The notes under the pieces: generated by a model
The model's input: the letters and a program-made list of their open reading frames with translations, nothing else
The model's database searches: none
Told to the model about the DNA's origin: nothing
NCBI RefSeq assembly: GCF_041052385.1
Contig: NZ_CP163439.1
Span: forward strand, 558,001-622,000
DNA length: 64,000 nt
Direction of reading: 5' to 3'
Origin: Streptomyces sp. R28
GTDB taxonomy: Bacteria; Actinomycetota; Actinomycetes; Streptomycetales; Streptomycetaceae
Made by a program: the position numbers and the translations under genes
Shown here: in pieces, positions 43,716-51,200 of the stretch
Layout: the number at the start of each line of letters is the position of its first letter
Numbering within the stretch: the stretch's first letter is position 1

Positions 43716-45602
43716 GTGGCCCGCATTTCGATCGACTACGATTTGATGTACGTCCTCGCCCGCCAGGTCTGGCATCTCCGCGATGAATTGGATGTCTCCT
43801 CGCAGACAGACGGCACTTTCGCCGCCGGTGACATCGGGCCCCGCCGGGACACGGCCGAGGAACTGACGAACTTCCACCACGCCTGGAAGAAGTCTTTCCG
43901 CGAGGCCTGGCAGGTCATGACCGACCTCGGCAACCTCCTTGACGAGATCGGCAAGGCGTTCTACGACTCGGACGCGGCAACCGCGGCCAACGCCGCGTCG
44001 ATGGCGGCGAGCTACCAGCAGGCGAACATCAAGGCGGAGAACGCCGCCTACAAGCAGCGGCAGGACGCCCTGTACAAACAGGCCGAGGCCGCGAACCTGG
44101 AGCGGGGGAACCATCCCGGGCGGCTCGCCCTGGCGCGGCAGAAGCAGGAGTTGGAGCAGAAGCGGGCGGCTCTGCAGAAGGAGCAGGACGCCCAGACGAA
44201 GCGCCAGGAGGGCCTCAACAAGCGGCAGGAGGAGCTCCAGAAGCGGCAGGAGCCCTTGCGGCAGCGCCAGGACGAACTCACCCAGCGGCAACAGGACCTG
44301 TGGCGGCGGCAGAAGGCCGAGCGTGAGGAACTGGAGGCGGGCTTCACGGCGAAGCAGGACGCCCTGGACAAGGAGCAGGCGGCGCTCGCCAAGGAGCAGA
44401 ATCCTTCCCTCAAGCAGGTGGAGGAGTTGCTGCGCAAGCAGCAGGACCTCTGGCAGGAACAGGACGCCGCGCGCAAGACCCTGGAAGGCGAGCAGGCGAA
44501 GGACCAGAGCGACCTGGACCGGGAGCGGGACGCCCTGCAGAAGGAACAGGACGCCTTGGCTCCCGAATGGGACGAGCTGGACAAAGAGCAGCACGACCTG
44601 TGGAAGGACCAGGCCGCTTCCGAAGAGGCGCAGAAGCAGCTCGACAAGGACGAGGAACCGCTGCGGCAGCGGGCCGAGGACATGCAGAAGAGCTACGCCG
44701 CGCAGCAGGAGGAGCTGGCGAAGAAGCCCGCCTGGACCCCGGAGAGCGGCGAACCCAACCCGCTGCACATGAACCGCGAACTCGGCCCCGACGGCCCGGC
44801 GGAGACCCCGCCGCCCGCCGAACCCACCACCTACGAGCGGGACGACGAGAACGGCCACACGAAGATCGAGTACAAGCTGGACGCCGACGGTCGGATCGAG
44901 GTCGACAAGAACGGCAACCCGGTCGAGACGAAGACCACGATCACCAACAAGAACGGCCTCCGGTACGAGGAGACCACGACCCAGATGGATGACGGCGACT
45001 ACCGGACGGTGGCCCACCATGCCGACGGATCCGTCACCAAGGTGGTCGTGGACAACGAGTCCTTCACCCTGGTGGACACCGAGCCCACCACGCGCCGCTA
45101 CGTCGTGAACGAGGACGACGAGATCCTTGCGGTCTGGCAGAAGAAGCCGGGCAGCGACGACTGGGAACTCACGAATTCGATCGACGAGGAGAACGCCACG
45201 CTGGGCCACCTCCCCGACCACCTGAGGGTGGACCACTCGATCATCGACAAGACCGGGCAGCTGAGGGACGGCACGCCCGCCACCGAGACCACGAAGACCT
45301 TCCCGCCGGACGACACCGGGAAACACACCACTGTGACGGCCTACAAGACCTCCGACGGCTCGGTGACCAAGGTCCTCACGACCACCGACGGACCCAACGA
45401 AATGCGGTACGTCACCGACGCCGACGGCAAGGTCCTCGAGTTCTGGCGCAACACCGTCTGGTACCAGGAGGGCGGCCCGGTCAGCGCCGGGCCCATGCAG
45501 CTGCAGAACTCCAGGCGGATCCCCGAGTACACGGAGAACGGCTGGGCCTTCCCCGAGCTCGATGCCGAACAGAAGCGGAAGGCCGACGAGGTCACCCCCT
45601 GA
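43716..45602 (+). CDS. WXG100-like coiled-coil protein, putative T7SS substrate
   Basis: A 628-residue protein with three parts. Residues 1-110: a helical domain with two Trp-centred turns (ARQVWHLRDEL, HAWKKSFREAWQVM) and length like a WXG100 or LXG N-domain. Residues about 115-345: a very long coiled coil made of repeated KQ(Q/E)DLxxEQ-type units rich in Lys, Gln and Glu. Residues about 385-628: a beta-rich C-terminal domain with YD-like strands (TYERDDENGHTKIEYKLD, RYVTDADGKVLEFW). The GTG at 43716 with GGGCGG upstream is chosen. It is divergent from the giant gene, and its domain order is like that of secreted LXG-type effectors, so it could be a partner or a substrate. Confidence 0.72.
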   Translation: MARISIDYDLMYVLARQVWHLRDELDVSSQTDGTFAAGDIGPRRDTAEELTNFHHAWKKSFREAWQVMTDLGNLLDEIGKAFYDSDAATAANAASMAASYQQANIKAENAAYKQRQDALYKQAEAANLERGNHPGRLALARQKQELEQKRAALQKEQDAQTKRQEGLNKRQEELQKRQEPLRQRQDELTQRQQDLWRRQKAEREELEAGFTAKQDALDKEQAALAKEQNPSLKQVEELLRKQQDLWQEQDAARKTLEGEQAKDQSDLDRERDALQKEQDALAPEWDELDKEQHDLWKDQAASEEAQKQLDKDEEPLRQRAEDMQKSYAAQQEELAKKPAWTPESGEPNPLHMNRELGPDGPAETPPPAEPTTYERDDENGHTKIEYKLDADGRIEVDKNGNPVETKTTITNKNGLRYEETTTQMDDGDYRTVAHHADGSVTKVVVDNESFTLVDTEPTTRRYVVNEDDEILAVWQKKPGSDDWELTNSIDEENATLGHLPDHLRVDHSIIDKTGQLRDGTPATETTKTFPPDDTGKHTTVTAYKTSDGSVTKVLTTTDGPNEMRYVTDADGKVLEFWRNTVWYQEGGPVSAGPMQLQNSRRIPEYTENGWAFPELDAEQKRKADEVTP

Positions 45603-45605
45603 GCT

Positions 45606-45669
45606 CCCTGCGGGCGCCCACCCCCCCCCTGGCGCCCGCAGGGTCCCAAGGGCCCGCATCCGCGGGCCC
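45606..45669 (+). terminator. double hairpin, terminator or attenuator between coiled-coil and WXG100-like genes
   Basis: Hairpin 1: CCCTGCGGGCGCC (45606-45618) and GGCGCCCGCAGGG (45631-45643), a perfect 13-bp stem with a C-rich loop. Hairpin 2: GGGCCCGC (45650-45657) and GCGGGCCC (45662-45669). Both lie between two codirectional genes of the same locus, where partial read-through could set their expression ratio. Confidence 0.7.
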
Positions 45670-45735
45670 GGCAGTTCCATCACCCAGGTGCACGGCCGGT
45701 CGCGACCGGAGGCGCCACAGCAGAAAGAGGCCACG

Positions 45736-46035
45736 ATGCCCCGTAACACGGTCGACACTGATCGGATCGACGCCACAGCCGCCAAGCTCAACAACGCCGT
45801 GAGCAGCACGCTGGTCCCCCAGCTGCAGCACGTCCAGCACGAGGTCGAGGCGCTGCTCGGCGACGGTCTGGTGCTGGCGCAGACCAGCCCCAAGCTGCGC
45901 GAGTCCTACGCCAACTTCAACACGTCGGTGACCCAGGCGGTGAACAACATCACCGAGTTCGCCAAGCAGTTCCAGCAGATCGGTCACGCAAGCGAGGACT
46001 TCGACGGGTCGATCGCCGGCGGTATCCCCTCCTGA
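45736..46035 (+). CDS. WXG100-superfamily-like small protein (ESX-type)
   Basis: A 99-residue all-helical protein with the length and two-helix hairpin layout of EsxA/EsxB proteins: RIDATAAKLNNAVSSTLVPQ forms helix 1, then TQAVNNITEFAKQFQQIGHA in helix 2. The WXG turn is replaced by LGDG, so it is a degenerate member. It follows the coiled-coil gene and precedes a strong terminator. It is the probable small secreted partner of the EssC-type ATPase encoded nearby. The ATG at 45736 is preceded by AGAGG. Confidence 0.68.
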   Translation: MPRNTVDTDRIDATAAKLNNAVSSTLVPQLQHVQHEVEALLGDGLVLAQTSPKLRESYANFNTSVTQAVNNITEFAKQFQQIGHASEDFDGSIAGGIPS

Positions 46036-46054
46036 CACCCGACAAGTGAGACGA

Positions 46055-46092
46055 ACCAGGGCGAACAGGACACAGTCCCTGTTCGCCCTGGT
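46055..46092 (+). terminator. strong hairpin terminator after the WXG100-like gene
   Basis: A perfect 15-bp stem ACCAGGGCGAACAGG (46055-46069) with CCTGTTCGCCCTGGT (46078-46092), 19 bp after the stop. Confidence 0.85.
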
Positions 46093-46143
46093 CGGGCTCT
46101 GGTCGGGCTCCCGCGCAGAACCTCACCTTCACCAAAAAGACGC

Positions 46144-46171
46144 TTGCAAGTCGCGCCAACCCTCATAGACT
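46144..46171 (+). promoter_or_regulatory. putative sigma-70-type promoter of the ECF sigma factor operon
   Basis: TTGCAA (46144-46149), a 16-base spacer and TAGACT (46166-46171), located about 150 bp before the sigma factor start. It matches the actinomycete HrdB pattern moderately. Confidence 0.4.
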
Positions 46172-46321
46172 CACCGCCAAACAGGAACCAATCGTTCCGC
46201 TCGTGGATGCGGTGGCCACCTGGGCACCCGCGTGCACACTCCTCAGCTACTCGCCGCGTCCACGCGGCGTCCCGACCAGCCTGGCTTACGACACACGTGC
46301 CGGCTCCGGGGGAGGCAACCC

Positions 46322-46891
46322 ATGAGAACGTCCACGACCTGCAACCCTGCCGAGAGCTCCCACAAACGCGGTGGGAGCGCTCCCGCGAGCGATGGCTCCT
46401 TCCGCGAGCTCTACGAACGGCACCACGGGCCGCTGCTGCGCTACGTCTCCCGCCTGCTGCGCGGCGACCGGCAGCGTGCCGAGGACTTCGTCCAGGAAAC
46501 CCTGCTGCGCGCCTGGCTGAGCAGCACGGACGAGCCGCCGGACTGGTCGCCCTCGCGGGCCTGGTTGTTCCGGGTGGCACACAACCTGGTGGTGGACTGG
46601 ACGCGACGCGAGCAGGCCCGCCCCGAGTGCCACCAGGAGCTGCTGGAGTCGCACGCCGAGCCCGTCGACCCGATCGGCCAGGCGGTGCACCGCCGCTTCC
46701 TCGTGCACGCCCTCTCCCGCCTGTCCCTGCCGCACCGCGAGGTGCTCTTCTACGTCTACGTGCTGGGCTGGACCGGCCCGGACGCCGCGGACGCCCTGTC
46801 CATACCGCCGGGCACGGTCAAGTCGCGCACTCATCACGCGATACGGGAGCTGCGCCGACGCCACCCCGAGGACGCAGTGGTGGCCGCATGA
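46322..46891 (+). CDS. ECF-subfamily RNA polymerase sigma factor
   Basis: A 189-residue sigma factor. Region 2: RELYERHHGPLLRYVSRLLR and RAEDFVQETLLRAWLS. Region 4: LPHREVLFYVYVLGW and AADALSIPPGTVKSRTHHAI, a helix-turn-helix binding the -35. The ATG at 46322 follows GGGGGAGG. It overlaps the next gene (ATGA), with no obvious anti-sigma factor gene beside it unless the next gene acts as one. It is likely to control expression of parts of the T7SS-like island. Confidence 0.92.
   Translation: MRTSTTCNPAESSHKRGGSAPASDGSFRELYERHHGPLLRYVSRLLRGDRQRAEDFVQETLLRAWLSSTDEPPDWSPSRAWLFRVAHNLVVDWTRREQARPECHQELLESHAEPVDPIGQAVHRRFLVHALSRLSLPHREVLFYVYVLGWTGPDAADALSIPPGTVKSRTHHAIRELRRRHPEDAVVAA
46372..46385 (+). 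promoter_or_regulatory. CebR-like box inside the sigma factor coding sequence
   Basis: TGGGAGCGCTCCCG at 46372-46385 differs by one base from the CebR-type consensus TGGGAGCGCTCCCA found upstream of the SGNH gene at 60139-60152. It lies in codons 17-21 of the sigma factor gene. It may be chance or a roadblock-type site. Confidence 0.3.
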
Positions 46892-48159
46892 CGCCCATGG
46901 CGCCCCAGGGCCATTCGATCTCGCTGGCCAAGCCCGAATCGTCACTGGTGACGGTACTGCTCGTCACCGTCGCCGTACTCCTGCTGCTGTTCCTGCTGCT
47001 GCGGCACGTCGTGCGCAAGCGCGGCGGCTGGCGGCGGTTCCGGCGGGGTGTGGCCCGCGAACTCGCCCTGACCAGGCGGGCGTTCGGCGAGCCGCTGCGT
47101 GCCTTCCGGCGCCACCGCCGAGGCGTGCGGGCGCTGTCCCGCCACTTGTGCGACCCCCGGTCCGGCCTGCTGGTACGCCGGCTGCTGGACGCGGCCGGAG
47201 CGGCGCTCGGCGACGTGCCCGGAGCTTTCGCGTACGGTCTGCGGACGGAGCCCGGCTGGGCCGCCGTCCAGATCGCGGCCCGTCGGCTGCCCGACCCGCC
47301 CGCCCCGTGGGAGGTCGCAGACGGCCTCGGCGCGCAGTCCTGGTGTCTGAGCCTGGACGACGCGGAGTCGTTGCCGGACGCCGCGCCCCGCGCGGGCGCC
47401 CGGGTACGGCCACTGCCCGTCGCCGTCGGGATGGCGGACGACCTGTGCGTCCACCTCGACCTGGCCGCCGGACCCCGGATGATCACCGTTGAGGGCGATG
47501 CCGCCACTCGGTTCCGGCTGCTCCAGGCACTGGCCGCGCAGCTGGACCGTCCGGGCAGCGGAGCCTCCGTCACCGTGGCGGACGGCGTCCACCCGCACTA
47601 CCTCGGGGAGCCGCTCGACACCCTGCTGCGGCGGCTGGAGGGCACGCACGCCGCGACGACGGAGGAGGAAGCCGTCGCCGCCACGATCACGGTCGTGTTC
47701 TGCGCCTCCCCCACCCGGGAACAGACCCGGCGGCTGAGCGCGCTCGCCGCCACCGGCACCCTCGTCTGTCTCGCCGACGGCCCGGCGGCCGGCCACAGCT
47801 GGGCGCTGCGCGTCAACGGCCGCGGCCGGGTCACCGCCCCGGAACTCGACCTGTACGCGGACTCGGCCCCGCTGGGCAGGGCCGTCGCCGCAGCCGTCCG
47901 GGCGGACCGGCGCCGCGCGCGCCGAGCGCCGGCGCGGCAGTGGCCCGTCGAGTCGGCCGTCGAACCACGTACGGAACCGGAGCAGCAGGCGCCCGCGACG
48001 GCCGCGCTGCCGGATGGGCCTGAACTGTCCGAGCTCGTCAAGGAATCCAGGCACCCGGCACCCACCCCGGCCCGGACCCTCGCCGGTTCCGACCTCCTGT
48101 CCGAACCGGCCACCGCCCGGTCCCGTTCCGCCGAGGCGTCGTCCACCGGCGGGGAGTGA
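46888..48159 (+). CDS. single-pass membrane protein of unknown function, T7SS-island accessory
   Basis: A 423-residue protein with one TM helix at about 19-40 (SSLVTVLLVTVAVLLLLFLL) followed by a basic stop-transfer stretch (RKRGGWRRFRR) and a cytoplasmic or outside soluble domain with no family I recognise. A C-terminal 50-residue tail is disordered. It is translationally coupled to the ECF sigma factor (ATGA overlap) and lies 112 bp upstream of the EssC-type ATPase gene. It could be a membrane component of the secretion machine or an anti-sigma-like sensor. Confidence 0.6.
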   Translation: MTPMAPQGHSISLAKPESSLVTVLLVTVAVLLLLFLLLRHVVRKRGGWRRFRRGVARELALTRRAFGEPLRAFRRHRRGVRALSRHLCDPRSGLLVRRLLDAAGAALGDVPGAFAYGLRTEPGWAAVQIAARRLPDPPAPWEVADGLGAQSWCLSLDDAESLPDAAPRAGARVRPLPVAVGMADDLCVHLDLAAGPRMITVEGDAATRFRLLQALAAQLDRPGSGASVTVADGVHPHYLGEPLDTLLRRLEGTHAATTEEEAVAATITVVFCASPTREQTRRLSALAATGTLVCLADGPAAGHSWALRVNGRGRVTAPELDLYADSAPLGRAVAAAVRADRRRARRAPARQWPVESAVEPRTEPEQQAPATAALPDGPELSELVKESRHPAPTPARTLAGSDLLSEPATARSRSAEASSTGGE

Positions 48160-48182
48160 CCCGCCCGCGAGGCTCCGCCGTA

Positions 48183-48224
48183 GTCCTCCGTCCTCGGTCC
48201 GCAGTCCGCCGTCCGCCGTCCGGT
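48183..48224. repeat. six tandem 7-mers before the EssC-type gene
   Basis: Six consecutive heptamers of the GTCCNCN type (GTCCTCC, GTCCTCG, GTCCGCA, GTCCGCC, GTCCGCC, GTCCGGT) occupy 42 bp in the 112-bp gap upstream of the ATPase gene. It could be a slippage-prone spacer or a repeated binding site. Confidence 0.5.
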
Positions 48225-48271
48225 ACCGCAGCCCCTTGCTCGCCCCGCGAACCACCCCCCGAAGGGGAGAC

Positions 48272-51200
48272 ATGAAACTCCTCATCACCACCGTTGCCGA
48301 CGGCGATCCCTCGAGCCGTCAGGACGTCGTGTTGAGCGCCGACGCCGCCACCCCCGTGCGGGACGTCGCCGAACAGCTGGCCCGGCTGCGCGCCGACGCC
48401 CCGGCGTCCGTGCCGGACCAGGCACCCGTCTGCTACCTGGGCGACGATCCGCTGTCCCCCGGAGCCCCCTTGGCCGGTACGCCCGTGATGGACGGCAGCG
48501 TGCTCGGCCTCGGCGCGCCCGTCCCCCGGGCCGGCGCGGAGTACGGACCCCAGCGCTTCGCCATGCCGCAACCGCAGCGGGTGGACCACTCGCCGGTCGT
48601 GGAACTCCAGGTGGTGGGCGGCCCAGACGCGGGGCGGGTGTACGCGCTCGGCGTCGGCAGCCACGGCATCGGCCCGCTGGAGGGCTCCGCCGTACCGCTT
48701 CAGGGCCGTGGCCTTCCCTCCGACGGCATACGGATCTCCGTGCGCCCGGACGGATCCGCCATCGTCGAGCTGCCGCAGGACGGCACCGCGCGTCTGTCCG
48801 TGCCGGAGCCGCCGGAGCACCGGGGCAGGCCGAACGTCGAGCTGCTGCCCCTCGCGGAGCAGGACGAGGAGGACGCTGAGGACGAGGCGGCGGAGGTGGA
48901 GGGCGCCGATACGGCCGCCCTCCCCGACGGCTGGGAGCCCTGGCCGCTCGGCGGTGAGCTGGCCTTCGGCGAGTATCTGCTGCGGCTGACCGAGCCGACG
49001 CAGCGGGACGCCGCGGTGGTGCCGTCCGAGGGTGGCGGCGGGCTGGACTACAACCGGCCGCCGCGTATCCTGCCGCACCTCGAACCTGAGCGCTTCCGCC
49101 TCCCCGGACCGCCCGAGCCGCCCGGCCGCAGGCCCATCCCGTTCCTGGTGGCGGTCGCCCCCATGTTCATGGGCCTCGGCAGTGTGCTCATCTTTCATTC
49201 GTACTACTACCTGCTCTTCATGTTCATGTCGCCGATGCTGATGGCGGCGAACCACGTCAGCGGTCGGCGCACGGCCCGCAAGGACTTCGAGGAGAAGTCC
49301 CGCACGTACCGGCTGCGCCGGGCCTCGCTGGAGGAGGACGTCCGGCAGAAGGTCGTCACCGAGCAGCGGCTGCGCAGCGAGAGCGCGCCCGACCCGGCGC
49401 TGGCCGGCCTGTGGGGTGTCGGCCCCGGCCGCCGGCTGTGGGAGCGCCGCCGCGGCGACCCCGACCACCTGGCCCTGCGCCTCGGTACCGCGAGCCAGCC
49501 GTCTCTCCTCGGCATCGACGACACGGCGCGCGAGGACAACCACACCTCCGTGCACTGGACCATCCCGGACGCGCCCGTCAGCGTCGACCTCGAACACTGC
49601 GGAGTGGTGGGGCTGGCCGGTGAGACCGGCCCGGTGCAGGCGCTGGCCCGCTGGATGACCGCCCAGGCCGCCGTCCTGCACACACCGCGCGACCTGCGGA
49701 TCGTCGTCCTCACCGACAAGGCGTCCGAGGAGTCCTGGGACTGGGCCCGCTGGCTGCCGCACTCCCGGGACGGCCTGCCCGGATCCCGCGGCGGCGCCCT
49801 CACCCTCATCGGCAACGACCCGGAGACGGTGGCCAACCGCGTCGCCGAACTGGTCTCCACCCTGCGCACCCGGCAGCGGGCCGCGGAGTCGACGATGAGC
49901 AAGGCGCTGCTCAGCGAACCGGACGTGCTGGTCGTCATGGACGGCGCCCGCCGTCTGCGCGACGTCCCCGGTGTGGTCTCCATCCTCAAGGAAGGCCCGG
50001 CCGTACGGATCTTCCCGGTCTGTCTGGACCACGAGGAGCGGCTCCTGCCCGAGGAGTGCACCGCGGTGGTCCGCTACGAGAACCACCGCCTCACCCTGCG
50101 CCGCACCGGACAGCCCGCCATCCCGGACATCCGCCCGGACCTGGTGGAACCGGCCTGGTGCGAGCGCCTGGCGCGGGGCATCGCCCCGATCCACGACGTG
50201 ACCCCGGACGCCTCGGAGGGGCTGCCCGACCGGGTCGGTCTGCTCGATCTGCTGGGCCTGCCGGAACCGAGCGGTGAGGACGTCGCGGCCCGCTGGGCCC
50301 GCCGCCCCGCGTCCACCGAAGTGCTGGTCGGCGCGGGCTACGACGGCCCGGCCGCCTTCGACCTGGTGAAGGACGGACCGCACGGCCTAGTCGCGGGCAC
50401 CACGGGATCCGGCAAGTCGGAGCTGCTCCAGACCCTCGTGGCCGCCCTCGCCGCGGTCAACCGGCCCGACGAACTGACCTTCGTGCTGGTCGACTACAAG
50501 GGCGGCAGCGCCTTCAAGGACTGTGTGCGGCTGCCGCACACCCTCGGCATGGTCACCGACCTCGACAGCCACCTCGTCCAGCGGGCGCTGACCTCGCTGT
50601 CGGCCGAACTGACGCGCCGTGAGCACATCCTGGCGGCCGCCGGGGCCAAGGACCTGCCCGAGTACCAGACCATGCGCCGCCGGGACCCGGAGCTCGAACC
50701 GGTGCCCCGGCTCGTCATCGTCATCGACGAGTTCGCCACGCTCTTCCGGGAGATCCCCGACTTCATCCCGGGCCTGGTGAGCATCGCCCAGCGCGGCCGG
50801 TCGCTCGGCATCCACCTGATCCTGGCGACGCAGCGGCCGGCCGGTGTGGTCAACGCCGACATCCGCGCCAACACCAACCTGCGGATCGCCCTTCGTGTCA
50901 CCGACCCCTCCGAGAGCCAGGACGTCATCGACACCAAGGACGCGGTCAGCATCTCCCCGAGCACCCCCGGCCGGGCACTGGCCCGTCTCGGGCACGGCAC
51001 GGTCGTACCGTTCCAGACGGCTTACTCCGGGGCCGTCCGTCCGGGAGCGACGCCGGTCCGGCAGCCGCAGCGGGCGACCGAGGCGGAAACGCCCCGGATC
51101 TGGGGAACGGAACTGCCGTGGCAGCGCCTCGGCCGCGCCGTCGGAATGCCGAGCGCCGAAACAGAGCCCACCGCTTCCCCGGTGGTCGACGACTCCCCCA

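Noticed and set aside
45621..45630. Run of C in the hairpin loop as a frameshift or phase-variation tract
   Set aside because: It lies in the loop of an intergenic hairpin beyond the stop codon, so it cannot change a protein.
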